The notes beneath the pieces were generated by a model, which saw nothing but the letters and a program-made list of their open reading frames with translations, searched no databases and was not told where the DNA came from. 49,644 nucleotides of DNA from Mariaggregatimicrobium sp964498785. Its GTDB lineage: Bacteria; Zhuqueibacterota; Zhuqueibacteria; Thermofontimicrobiales; Thiofontviventaceae. The stretch is taken from assembly GCA_964498785.1 (NCBI GenBank), contig CAZCJL010000043.1, positions 1-49,644 on the forward strand. The letters run 5' to 3'. The position numbers were made by a program, and so were the translations under genes. Shown here one piece after another: positions 16,734 to 25,286 of the stretch. The first letter of the stretch is position 1. Each line of letters starts with the position of its first letter.

Positions 16734-17606
16734 TTATTCATTTTGTTGATATGAATCGATTGGCGTTTTCCCTGAAATCAGGTCAGCAATTTGACATACA
16801 CGCGCCATTTCCTTTACATCATGAATACGAACGATATGTGCTCCGTTGAAAATCCCGATAGCAACAGCAGCAGCGGTGCCTTCCAGGCGTTGGTCTACAT
16901 TGAGATTTAATACTTTGCCGATAAAGGATTTACGGGACGGTCCCAGCAGAATGGGACAGCCAATTGGCGCGAATTTTCTGAGATTGCGAATGATTTCATA
17001 GTTGTCTTGTAAGCGCTTTCCAAAACCGATGCCAGGATCAATAACAACCTGCTCTTTTTTAATGCCTGCATGAGTCGCCAGGTTCACGGAATTTTTAAGA
17101 TACGTGTAAATTTCTTTAAGGACATTATCATAGTGCGGATGTTTTTGCATATCTTTTGGCGTTCCTTTAATGTGCATCACCACAACTGGTGCATCATATT
17201 CTGCCAGTACATGCGGCATCTCTGCATCAAACCGCAAACCGCTAATGTCATTAATTAGATGCACTCCTTGTTTCAACATTTCTTCAGCAACGCGTGCTTT
17301 GTAGGTATCCACTGAAATAGGAATTGTGAGCTTTTCTAACAGCCCCGCGACAACCGGTTTCAGGCGATTTAATTCTTCATTCAGAGGAACCATGTCTGAG
17401 CCTGGTCGTGTGGATTCTGCGCCGATATCGATAATATCTGCACCTTCTCGCTCCATTTGTATTGCATGTTCGATTGCGGATTCAGTATTAAAAAAGTGGC
17501 CCCCATCAGAAAAAGAATCCGGAGTAACATTTAAAATTCCCATTAAATGCGTCCGTTTGCTCAACTCCAGAATTTTACCGCGGCAATTTAGTTTCAGGTC
17601 AGTCAT
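16734..17606 (-). CDS. folP: Dihydropteroate synthase
   Basis: Condenses p-aminobenzoate with hydroxymethyl-dihydropterin pyrophosphate in folate synthesis; target of sulfonamides. All motifs are present: GILNVTPDSFSDGG, IDIGAESTRPG, SVDTYKA, NDISG, VIDPGIGFGK, GPSRKSFIG and the C-terminal RIHDV. The start is set at 17606 because AAGGAG lies 7 bases upstream and the ATG overlaps the stop of the TPR gene (ATGACTGA); an in-frame ATG nine codons earlier has no ribosome site and would overlap more. The 290-residue product is the usual size. It forms an operon TPR gene-folP-cdaA, with translational coupling at the overlap. Confidence 0.97.
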   Translation of the reverse strand: MTDLKLNCRGKILELSKRTHLMGILNVTPDSFSDGGHFFNTESAIEHAIQMEREGADIIDIGAESTRPGSDMVPLNEELNRLKPVVAGLLEKLTIPISVDTYKARVAEEMLKQGVHLINDISGLRFDAEMPHVLAEYDAPVVVMHIKGTPKDMQKHPHYDNVLKEIYTYLKNSVNLATHAGIKKEQVVIDPGIGFGKRLQDNYEIIRNLRKFAPIGCPILLGPSRKSFIGKVLNLNVDQRLEGTAAAVAIGIFNGAHIVRIHDVKEMARVCQIADLISGKTPIDSYQQNE

Positions 17607-19173
17607 GCGCTGCTCCTTGTATGCTATCTTCATGCATTAATTTGTACAAATGTTTTCGCGCCTCCTCAGCAAATTCATCATCAAAACCGGTTTTAAAGTG
17701 GATGCGTTTACGCAAATATGCTATGGCTTCTTCTTTATTTCCTTCCTGTTCGCTGATATATGCGAGATACAGATATGAATTCAAATGGTTGCTTATTTCG
17801 ATTGCCCGTTTAAAAAATCGTTTTGCATTTTCAATATCTTCTGAATTGTAATAAACAATGCCGAGATTATAAAACGCGTCAGCATTCAGCGGATCATGTG
17901 TAACGACTTTGTCGAGCAATTCAAGCGCCTGAACAACGTTATTCCTGACAAGAAAAACTTTAGAAAGAGCCATCAACGCCGGGATTGAATTTGAGTTTAA
18001 TTTCAGAAAATCATTTAGTATTTCAATCCCTTTTTTACGATTATTATTAAAAAGATAGTAGTCGGAAAGTAACAAATATGCTTTTTCGTAAAATGGATTC
18101 AGGAATATTGCTCTTTGATAAATGTGATCTTCACTTTCAAAACCAATTTTATTATATCGAAATTGATGAAAACGTGCATAAGGCGGATATACTCGCGGAT
18201 TATTGGAATTCAGTTGCCATGATTTTAATAGCGCTTGCTCTGCGGATGACCAGCGTTCATTAAAGATGTAGTATTCTCCCAACAGGCGGTAATTTTCATC
18301 GCATAACGAATCCAGGGCGATTGCCTTATCCAGTAACAACCGGGTGTTATTAAATTCCTGTATTGCGGCTTTTTTGTTTTTTTTGTGTTGCAGAACGCCT
18401 AATTCAAAATAATTTTCCGCCGCCAGAAAATAACCTTCGGCTATTGTTGAATCAATGCGAAGTGCATGGTTGATATGTTTTAGCGATTCTGTGAATTGCT
18501 TATCAAGGTAGAGTTTTAGCGATGCCATAATGTGATACTTGTACTCATTAGATTCAGAAACAGGTAGCTCGATGGCTGAGCTATCCGCAATTTCCATAAA
18601 TCTTAAAATAGCGTGAGATGTTTGATAGACAATTTTTGAAAATTCATGCAACCTGAAAGTCAGCTCAGTTGTTTGCTCGTTTTGGCCGACGATTCGCTGT
18701 TGAAGATGTAGCCTGAATGTATTGGTATCAACCTTTTCAATTTGTCCATTAACGAAGTGGGTTGTTCGTGTTATCTCAGCGATTTTTGATAGATATGATA
18801 TTTTCGACAGCGAATCAGAAGCAGCGATTTTATAAATTGATTTATAGGGAATGACGACAGCCTTATCTTTTACAGAGCGGTAAATTTGATTTGACGCAAA
18901 ATATGGGATATATTGAAACATCATCATATTTTCATCGGAAATATCTCTTGCCATAGTTAATGGATATATTAAAAGTCGGAATTGCTGTTTTGGAGGCTTG
19001 GCGCGGTTGTAGGAATTAATACTAACAGCGATAAATGCAGCCACTGCCAACACGATAAAAATGAACAGTTTCTTTTTGTTGATAACTTCAGAGGTTTTAT
19101 ACAAATAAAACATGACAAAAATAAAGCTAAAAAAGGCGATGAAAATCGCCGGGGAAATTGGGGGCGTATTCAT
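17599..19173 (-). CDS. Membrane-anchored TPR protein (524 aa)
   Basis: Two membrane segments (about 8-24 and 35-52) at the N-terminus are followed by a domain of about 140 residues with a strand-rich pattern (QFRLLIYPL, THFVNGQIEK) and then TPR repeats from about 220 to 510 (signatures near IDSTIAEGYFLAAENYFELG, AIALDSLCDENYRLLGEYY, LNPFYEKAYLLLSDYY and DPLNADAFYNLGIVYYNSED). The strand-rich part resembles the TolB-N/adenylate-cyclase-type FlgO-like domain often found before TPRs, a tentative comparison. Function unknown; TPR proteins scaffold complexes. Its stop overlaps the folP start by 8 bp, which places it first in the folP-cdaA operon. Confidence 0.8.
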   Translation of the reverse strand: MNTPPISPAIFIAFFSFIFVMFYLYKTSEVINKKKLFIFIVLAVAAFIAVSINSYNRAKPPKQQFRLLIYPLTMARDISDENMMMFQYIPYFASNQIYRSVKDKAVVIPYKSIYKIAASDSLSKISYLSKIAEITRTTHFVNGQIEKVDTNTFRLHLQQRIVGQNEQTTELTFRLHEFSKIVYQTSHAILRFMEIADSSAIELPVSESNEYKYHIMASLKLYLDKQFTESLKHINHALRIDSTIAEGYFLAAENYFELGVLQHKKNKKAAIQEFNNTRLLLDKAIALDSLCDENYRLLGEYYIFNERWSSAEQALLKSWQLNSNNPRVYPPYARFHQFRYNKIGFESEDHIYQRAIFLNPFYEKAYLLLSDYYLFNNNRKKGIEILNDFLKLNSNSIPALMALSKVFLVRNNVVQALELLDKVVTHDPLNADAFYNLGIVYYNSEDIENAKRFFKRAIEISNHLNSYLYLAYISEQEGNKEEAIAYLRKRIHFKTGFDDEFAEEARKHLYKLMHEDSIQGAAHD

Positions 19174-19244
19174 GATGTCACTCCTTGATTTTTATCCGTT
19201 CTCATATCTTACACATTGCACCTGTTCCCAAAGCAAAGAAAGGA

Positions 19245-19282
19245 TAAAAAACAACCTCAACCTTTCAATAAGGCTGAGGTTG
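19245..19282 (-). terminator. Terminator of the tilS-hpt-ftsH operon
   Basis: On the minus strand CAACCTCA pairs with TGAGGTTG (19282-19275 with 19259-19252), extended inward by CCTT/AAGG, and is followed by a T-run (19251-19245). It starts about 30 bp after the ftsH stop. Confidence 0.85.
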
Positions 19283-19311
19283 GGCTAAATTTGTATTATA
19301 AATATTAATTA

Positions 19312-21327
19312 TTATTTTTGTTCACTTTGGTTATCTTTCGAAGAATCTGTCCCAGTTTGTTGGTTCGATGAATCATTATCACTTGAGGCTTCATCAAATA
19401 TTAAATTAATTGCCTCTCCGTCAAGATTCTCCTTTTCAAGCAATGCCTGAGCAAGTATATGAAGTTTGTCAATATTTTCGGAAATTAGTTTTTCTGCCAG
19501 TGTTAGTCCGTCCATGACAATACGTTTCACTTCGCTGTCGATTAGTTGGGCGGTCTGCTCGCTGTAGTCCCGATGTTGACTAATTTCCCGACCGAGAAAA
19601 ATTTCTTCCTGTTTTTTACCGAATGTGAGCGGACCCATTATATCGCTCATTCCCCATTCACAAACCATTTTGCGGGCAAGCTCTGTTGCTCGTTCGAGAT
19701 CATTACCAGCGCCGGTTGTATATTGATCGAGAACTTTTTTTTCGGCAACTCTGCCTCCCAATAGTTGACAAATCATCGCATCACAGTACTTTTGTGAATA
19801 GTTATGTTTTTCATCCATCGGCAAAGTCGTGGTTGCACCAAGCGAACGCCCTCTCGGAATAATGGTAACTTTATGCACAGGATCTGCATCAGGTAGCAAT
19901 TTAGCGACAAGGGCATGGCCTGCTTCGTGATATGCAGTGCTCTCTTTTTCATTTTCACTGATAAGCATACTTTTGCGTTCGGTTCCCATTAAAACCTTGT
20001 CTTTTGCTTCTTCCATATCTTCCATATCAACTTGCTTTTTTTCTTTTCGGGCAGCTAACAGTGCAGCCTCGTTTACCATGTTCGCCAGGTCGGCGCCTGA
20101 AAATCCCGGCGTTCCTTTTGATAATACCTGAAGATCTACATTTTTGTTCATGGGGATTTTTTTTGTATGGACTTCCAGGATACCTTCTCGTCCTCTGACG
20201 TCGGGACGGTCAACGACGATCTGGCGGTCAAAGCGTCCGGGTCGTAAAAGTGCAGCATCAAGTACGTCCGGCCTGTTTGTCGCTGCAACGAGAATTACGC
20301 CTTCGTTTGAATCAAAACCATCCATTTCTACTAACAACTGGTTTAGCGTCTGTTCTCGTTCGTCATGTCCTCCGCCAAGACCAGCGCCTCTGTGTCTTCC
20401 CACAGCATCAAGTTCGTCAATAAAAAGAATGCACGGAGCATTTTTTTTACCTTGTTCAAACAAATCACGGACTCGAGAAGCGCCAACCCCTACAAACATT
20501 TCCACAAAGTCAGCGCCAGACATGCTAAAAAACGGTACGCCGGCTTCGCCGGCTACTGCTTTGGCAAGAAGAGTCTTTCCTGTTCCCGGAGGCCCCAGCA
20601 ACAAAGCGCCTTTGGGGATTTTCCCGCCAAGTCGCTGAAATTTGTCCGGTTCTTTTAAGAATTCAATAATCTCAATCAATTCCTGTTTTGCTTCGTCTGC
20701 GCCGGCAACATCCTGGAATGTTACTTTTGTGCGATCTGATGACATCATTTTGGCTTTAGATTTGCCAAAAGAAAAAATTCCTTTGGTACCCCCTCCCTGC
20801 ATTCTTCTTAAGAAGAATAACCATACGGCAATAATTAAAATCCAGGGAAGAAAGTTAAGTAAATAGCCCCACCAGTTTAGTGATTTTTCTTCAAAATTAA
20901 TATCAATGCCATGTTCTTGCACCCACTCATCGACTAATTCGAAGTTCGGATTTTCCGGGAGTTGTGTGACAAATGCCTCATATTGTTTATTTGAATCGGT
21001 TAATCTCTCCGGTTGTTTTAGTTTTCCGTGAAAATCTTTTTCTTTTACCTCTGCGCTTTTAATTTTTTGCTCTATCAGCAATCTTTTAAAAGCAGGATAA
21101 GATATTTCTGCTTCCTGTTGGCTGTCCTGGCCTAACTGCCTTGAAAACCAGATCATCAGAATAAATATTACCAGCCAGAATGCGAATGTTTTGGAAGCCT
21201 TTTGCCATTGAAAAGAATCATCTCGTTTCGGAGGTTGATTTCGATCACGATTTTTTGGATTTTTCCGGTCTTTGTTATCAGAATTCCTTCTTCTTTCCTG
21301 GTAAAAGGTATTTATAATGTTTTTCAT
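19312..21327 (-). CDS. ftsH: ATP-dependent zinc metalloprotease FtsH
   Basis: Hexameric membrane protease that extracts and degrades misfolded or short-lived membrane and cytosolic proteins. Membrane segments 47-63 and 153-173 enclose the periplasmic domain; then come Walker A GPPGTGKT (245-252), pore loop MFVG (277-280), Walker B ILFIDEL (300-306), the second region of homology with Arg fingers (351-372) and the zinc motif HEAGH (467-471). The N-terminal 45 residues are unusually long, charged and Arg/Asn/Lys-rich, and the tail after 640 is acidic and low-complexity. The 671 residues fall in the normal range. It is the third gene of tilS-hpt-ftsH, a gene order shared with many bacteria including Bacillus. 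Confidence 0.98.
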   Translation of the reverse strand: MKNIINTFYQERRRNSDNKDRKNPKNRDRNQPPKRDDSFQWQKASKTFAFWLVIFILMIWFSRQLGQDSQQEAEISYPAFKRLLIEQKIKSAEVKEKDFHGKLKQPERLTDSNKQYEAFVTQLPENPNFELVDEWVQEHGIDINFEEKSLNWWGYLLNFLPWILIIAVWLFFLRRMQGGGTKGIFSFGKSKAKMMSSDRTKVTFQDVAGADEAKQELIEIIEFLKEPDKFQRLGGKIPKGALLLGPPGTGKTLLAKAVAGEAGVPFFSMSGADFVEMFVGVGASRVRDLFEQGKKNAPCILFIDELDAVGRHRGAGLGGGHDEREQTLNQLLVEMDGFDSNEGVILVAATNRPDVLDAALLRPGRFDRQIVVDRPDVRGREGILEVHTKKIPMNKNVDLQVLSKGTPGFSGADLANMVNEAALLAARKEKKQVDMEDMEEAKDKVLMGTERKSMLISENEKESTAYHEAGHALVAKLLPDADPVHKVTIIPRGRSLGATTTLPMDEKHNYSQKYCDAMICQLLGGRVAEKKVLDQYTTGAGNDLERATELARKMVCEWGMSDIMGPLTFGKKQEEIFLGREISQHRDYSEQTAQLIDSEVKRIVMDGLTLAEKLISENIDKLHILAQALLEKENLDGEAINLIFDEASSDNDSSNQQTGTDSSKDNQSEQK

Positions 21328-21350
21328 AATATTTTATGTCTCCAACAAAA

Positions 21351-21896
21351 CTATTCTAAAATATAAATATTTGATAAATTGCGATATTTTTGATCATAAT
21401 CCAAGCCGTATCCTACTACAAAATCGTTAGGAATAGTAAATCCAACATAATCAACCTTAAAATCGACTATCGCACCGCCTTCTTTAAGTAACAGCGAAAT
21501 AATTTTTACTGACTGTGGAGCTGAATCTGTGAACATTTGTTCCAAAAATTTAATTGAACGCCCTGAATCTGCAATATCTTCAACAACTAACACATGCCTT
21601 CCATCTACATGACAATCAAAATCTTTTAACAGCCGAATATTTCCGCTGGAGACTTTTTGACTGCTGTAGCTGGAAATTTTTACAAAATCTACCTCACAAT
21701 CAATTTTTAGTTCTCTGATTAAATCTGCCATAAAAACAAACGCGCCGTTAAGCACACCAATAACAATCGGACATTTATTTTCATATTCTTCTGAAATTTG
21801 TTTTCCTAACTCCTTGATACGTCTTTTTATTTGTTCTTCAGAAATAAGAATTTTATGTTTGATTCCTGTTGTTAGCTGATATGTTGTCTCATCCAT
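21351..21896 (-). CDS. hpt: Hypoxanthine phosphoribosyltransferase
   Basis: Purine salvage enzyme converting hypoxanthine (and guanine) plus PRPP into IMP (GMP). The PRPP-binding signature VLVVEDIADSGRSI, the catalytic loop SSYSSQKVSSG and the C-terminal DFVVGYGLDYDQKYRNL are all recognisable. The start is set at the ATG at 21896: GAGG lies 6 bases upstream and the ATG overlaps the tilS stop (ATGGATGA), a typical coupled junction. A TTG four codons earlier is possible but lacks a ribosome site. The product is 181 residues, normal for the family. The gap to ftsH is 23 bp. Confidence 0.96.
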   Translation of the reverse strand: MDETTYQLTTGIKHKILISEEQIKRRIKELGKQISEEYENKCPIVIGVLNGAFVFMADLIRELKIDCEVDFVKISSYSSQKVSSGNIRLLKDFDCHVDGRHVLVVEDIADSGRSIKFLEQMFTDSAPQSVKIISLLLKEGGAIVDFKVDYVGFTIPNDFVVGYGLDYDQKYRNLSNIYILE

Positions 21897-23283
21897 TAGT
21901 TGCCTCAATTATTTCCAATTTCAATATGTTTCTGCTATTTTTTCTAATCTTAAATCGATCATCAATTCTATATCCTGCAATCCAAATAATGTCTTCTTGA
22001 GTTGTTAACAACGGCACATGGTTTCTGATATGTAACGGAACTTTTTCATCTGTAAAAAAATCGGATACTTTTTTATGGCCTTCAAAATTCAATGGAATAA
22101 ATCGATCTCCGGGAAGGATATTTCGAATAAACAATTTACCGTGAATTAGATCGTAATCAGTGTATTCGATATTCTTATTTTTCGGGAACGAAACTGGAAG
22201 TTGATCTCTCTGTATTAATTCTGATCGAAATAGGTAGTGGCCATCATAGATCGGATAGTTATGGTTTAATTCAACTTTGTATTTAAATGAATCCTTATAA
22301 GGGCGATGAAATACCAGTTCGTCATGATCAATTAGAAATTCCCAGTTATCATAAACAAGAAGTCGCGTCCCGCTTTTATTATTCGCGATTAAATTAGAAA
22401 ATGTTTTCAATTTCGAGAATGTCAAAACATTATCATCTACATTCGCAATGCTCAGAAGATGATAAAGAATATAAACTTGAATTGCATTAAAATAACTGAA
22501 AAATTGGTTAATATCAAGTATTATTTTATTTTTTTTGATGCTTTTACAACATGCTTTAAATGCCTGCTCTGCATGTATGTTAAAGTATCGGTCATTTTCT
22601 CTGAAAATTTCGCCGGTTTTTAACAGAGTATTCACAATTGCCGGATTAAATTCTTTTTTTAAAAACGGTATTAAGCGATGCCGTATTTTATTTCGTTGAA
22701 ATTTCAGATCCGAATTTGTTGAATCGGTTACATAATGTAACCCTATTTGCGAGGCATAAGTTTCAATTTCCTGGCGTTGAAACATTAACAACGGGCGGAT
22801 TAACGGTTTTTGAAGCATGTTCATGCCGGCCAATCCGCGAATACCACTACCTCGCAGAAAATGGGCGACAATTGTCTCTGCCTGATCGTCGGCGTTATGT
22901 CCGAGAGCAATACGGTTAAATTGCAACCGCTTTAATTCGCCTTTTAATGATTGATAACGTAATACTCGCGCCGCTTCTTCCACAGAGCTGCCTGTTTTTT
23001 TAACATGAGAAAGAACGTCCACGTTAATTTCCGAATGAGCCAGATGATATTTTTCTGAAACCTGGCAAACAAATTGTTGGTCCCGATCTGCTTCTGCTCC
23101 CCGTAAACCATGATGGATGTGAACGACGTGAAGCGTTATGCTATAAGCTGTTTTAATACGCGTTAGCAGATCGAGAAGTACGACAGAATCGACTCCGCCC
23201 GAAACAGAAACAATTATCCTGTCGCCGTAATGAATTAGGTTATAATTGTTAATAATTTCCTTAAAACGATTCAAAAAATCCAT
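21889..23283 (-). CDS. tilS: tRNA(Ile)-lysidine synthetase
   Basis: Modifies C34 of tRNA-Ile2 (anticodon CAU) to lysidine so that it reads AUA and is charged with isoleucine. The N-type PP-loop SGGVDS (28-33) binds ATP. The catalytic domain (to about 215) has the family's HHGLRG, ALGHNADDQAET and GIRGLAGM motifs. The C-terminal substrate-binding region contains the TilS_C signature near 390-455 (RPGDRF-like ILPGDRFIP, KVSDFFTDEKVP, WIAGYRIDDRFKI). At 464 residues it is full length. It heads the operon tilS-hpt-ftsH. A tRNA gene with anticodon CAT lies about 200 bp upstream on the same strand, with a terminator between. Confidence 0.97.
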   Translation of the reverse strand: MDFLNRFKEIINNYNLIHYGDRIIVSVSGGVDSVVLLDLLTRIKTAYSITLHVVHIHHGLRGAEADRDQQFVCQVSEKYHLAHSEINVDVLSHVKKTGSSVEEAARVLRYQSLKGELKRLQFNRIALGHNADDQAETIVAHFLRGSGIRGLAGMNMLQKPLIRPLLMFQRQEIETYASQIGLHYVTDSTNSDLKFQRNKIRHRLIPFLKKEFNPAIVNTLLKTGEIFRENDRYFNIHAEQAFKACCKSIKKNKIILDINQFFSYFNAIQVYILYHLLSIANVDDNVLTFSKLKTFSNLIANNKSGTRLLVYDNWEFLIDHDELVFHRPYKDSFKYKVELNHNYPIYDGHYLFRSELIQRDQLPVSFPKNKNIEYTDYDLIHGKLFIRNILPGDRFIPLNFEGHKKVSDFFTDEKVPLHIRNHVPLLTTQEDIIWIAGYRIDDRFKIRKNSRNILKLEIIEATNG

Positions 23284-23408
23284 TTAGTTCACTCAAATAT
23301 AATACGGATTAAAAAGCTTCTCGCAGAAAAACAGCGTTAGAATATCGGAAACCAGGAATATCGGAGCGGGATTCAGGCACGAATTTGATTTATCACGAAT
23401 CCGGGCGA

Positions 23409-23439
23409 TAAAAAAAACCTTTCATTTTCATGAAAGGTT
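23409..23439 (-). terminator. Terminator after the tRNA(CAT) gene
   Basis: On the minus strand AACCTTTCAT pairs with ATGAAAGGTT (23439-23430 with 23425-23416) around a 4-nt loop, followed by T8 (23416-23409). It lies about 45 bp downstream of the tRNA and isolates it from tilS. Confidence 0.88.
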
Positions 23440-23483
23440 GTTTTTTATAAGCTTTGTACGTCATATAAATTTACTTAAATTAG

Positions 23484-23557
23484 TAGCGGCGCAGGGATTC
23501 GAACCCCGGACACGTGGATTATGATTCCACTGCTCTAACCAGCTGAGCTACGCCGCC
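23484..23557 (-). tRNA. tRNA with anticodon CAT (elongator Met, or Ile2)
   Basis: The minus strand folds as a full cloverleaf: acceptor GGCGGCG/CGCCGCT (G1-U72 wobble), D-stem GCTC/GAGC, anticodon stem GTGGA/TCCAC with loop ATCATAA, T-arm CGGGG-TTCGAAT-CCCTG, discriminator A73. No CCA is encoded. It is not initiator tRNA, since it lacks the C1 x A72 mismatch. CAT can be elongator methionine or the lysidine-modified isoleucine tRNA; sequence alone does not decide it here. Proximity to tilS is suggestive of Ile2 but not evidence. Confidence 0.93.
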
Positions 23558-23574
23558 TTGATTCATAAAAACAA

Positions 23575-23603
23575 AATATAAATAAATTTTGTTTTAAAGT
23601 CAA
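23575..23603 (-). promoter_or_regulatory. Sigma-70 promoter of the tRNA(CAT) gene
   Basis: Minus strand TTGACT (23603-23598), 17-bp spacer, TATATT (23580-23575); start near 23568, about 10 nt before the mature tRNA. Confidence 0.75.
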
Positions 23604-23655
23604 GAAAAATTTTAAGAGCATACCTTATGTACGACAAAAGTGTTCTAAAAAAAAC

Positions 23656-23684
23656 TTGATTGTTGTTGAAATATTCTGTATTTT
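23656..23684 (+). promoter_or_regulatory. Sigma-70 promoter of the CoA-transferase gene
   Basis: TTGATT (23656-23661), 17-bp spacer, TATTTT (23679-23684). Start near 23691, leaving a leader of about 47 nt before the ATG at 23738. Confidence 0.5.
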
Positions 23685-23737
23685 TAAGATTTATTATAAT
23701 TATTTGTCGTTTAATATTATTTATTTGGAGATGTAAT

Positions 23738-25162
23738 ATGATACACCAGCCTTCTATCATAAAGCTTGATCAAATTGGGGATGTGATAGCTGAAAGATTT
23801 AAGGGACGGGAAATGGTAACTTGTTATGTCGGTTCAAATGCAGCAGCGCCAACTGCTTGTCTTGAAGCGTTAACAAATGCAATAAAAGACAGGAGAATGC
23901 AAATTCCGTTAATGCGGATGGTTCACTTGTTGCTCCAGGGAAATGTACCTTATGTGGAAGAAGGATTGCAGGATCGGATAATGACGTACTCTATTTTTTC
24001 TGCCGGCGCAGTCAGAAAGGCGGCTAACGAGGGGCGCGCGTTTTATTTGCCCTGCACTTTGGCAAATATTGATAGCTTAATTGGTAAAGATCTGCGATAT
24101 GTGCCGGATATTGTGATTACCAAAGTTAGCCAGTTTGAACACACCGGAGAATATAGTTTGGGGCTTTCGGTTGAAGCAATGCATACGGCAATTTCAAATG
24201 CAAAGCTCGTTATTGCAGAATTAGATAATGGAATGCCATTCACACAGGGGCAGAGCATTGTTGATTCGCAATCTATCGATTATCTTGTCGTTGATGAGAA
24301 TGTTAAACCTGTTTACGATTTTCCTGCACCTGATTTCGATAACCTTGATAATGTGGAACGCCGTATTGGCGAACTGATAACAAAACATTTTGTTCGGGAT
24401 GGAGTTACCCTGCAAGTTGGGATCGGTAAAATACCGGATGCTGTTGTCGGTACAATCAAGAATGCAGCATATAAAGACCTGGGAATACAGACAGAACTTT
24501 ATGGCGATGGTTTGATGTATCTGCAAAAATTAGGGATTGTTACAAATCGCAGAAAAAAACAAAACCAGGGATATAGTACTACCAGTTTAATAATGGGATC
24601 CAAAGAGCTTTATGATTTTGTGCACATGAGAACAGGTGTGCAAATGCGCAGTTGTGCATATACTAATTCAGAGGAAATAATTCGTAAAAATGCGCCGTTC
24701 ATTTCTGTGAATACCGCCATGGGGGTTGATTTGCTCGGCAATGTGTGGGCCGATTTTATCGATGCGCATCGATATTACAGCGGTGTGGGCGGACAGCCTG
24801 ATTTTATACGCGCTTTGAATGACCCTGTTTACGGAACCGCGATTATTACTGTGAAAAGTGTTACCAAACGCGGTGAATCCAAAATTGTGAAAACAGCTCC
24901 GACCGGTGTAAGTTTGACAGCGTCTACCTATGATAGCGTGGTTATTGTTACAGAGTACGGGATGGCTGATTTACGCGGGTTAACTGCCGGAGAAAAAGCG
25001 CTTGCCATCGCAAGTATTGCTCATCCAAAATATCGGGATAAATTTTTAAAAGAAGTGTATGATGATCCATATTTCACGAAACCATTTGGCTATAAATTAG
25101 GTAAAAAACCAGATAATGTTGTCCTGTATGAGGGAGATATTAAATTGGACGACGATAATTAG
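23738..25162 (+). CDS. Acetyl-CoA hydrolase/CoA-transferase family (4-hydroxybutyrate CoA-transferase-like)
   Basis: Family I CoA-transferase that passes CoA between acetyl-CoA and a short-chain acid through a glutamyl-CoA intermediate. The catalytic Glu is Glu253 in TELYGDG, corresponding to the (T/S)E(M/L)xxDG motif. The C-terminal domain carries SGVGGQPDFIRAL and the GMADLRG(L)TxGEKA-type signature. With the start at 23738 (GGAG 8 bases upstream) the product is 474 residues; an in-frame ATG 26 codons upstream would add a hydrophobic run not seen in the family. The true acyl donor (acetate, butyrate, 4-hydroxybutyrate, propionate) cannot be read from the sequence. The gene stands alone, with uvrA 124 bp downstream. 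Confidence 0.88.
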   Translation: MIHQPSIIKLDQIGDVIAERFKGREMVTCYVGSNAAAPTACLEALTNAIKDRRMQIPLMRMVHLLLQGNVPYVEEGLQDRIMTYSIFSAGAVRKAANEGRAFYLPCTLANIDSLIGKDLRYVPDIVITKVSQFEHTGEYSLGLSVEAMHTAISNAKLVIAELDNGMPFTQGQSIVDSQSIDYLVVDENVKPVYDFPAPDFDNLDNVERRIGELITKHFVRDGVTLQVGIGKIPDAVVGTIKNAAYKDLGIQTELYGDGLMYLQKLGIVTNRRKKQNQGYSTTSLIMGSKELYDFVHMRTGVQMRSCAYTNSEEIIRKNAPFISVNTAMGVDLLGNVWADFIDAHRYYSGVGGQPDFIRALNDPVYGTAIITVKSVTKRGESKIVKTAPTGVSLTASTYDSVVIVTEYGMADLRGLTAGEKALAIASIAHPKYRDKFLKEVYDDPYFTKPFGYKLGKKPDNVVLYEGDIKLDDDN

Positions 25163-25286
25163 ATTTATTATAAACCAGTTATTCATGATGCGAGAGAGTC
25201 GGATGTCTTGTCGTGCGAACATGGTGGTTATACTGTGATTCGCTGGCATCTTGATAATGCACGAATGTTTATGAGTGATGTGATTT

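Noticed and set aside
20144..20638. 164-codon open frame on the plus strand antisense to ftsH
   Set aside because: It is a mirror of the highly conserved AAA+ domain, is Ser/Pro-rich low-complexity in translation, has no ribosome site and matches no family.
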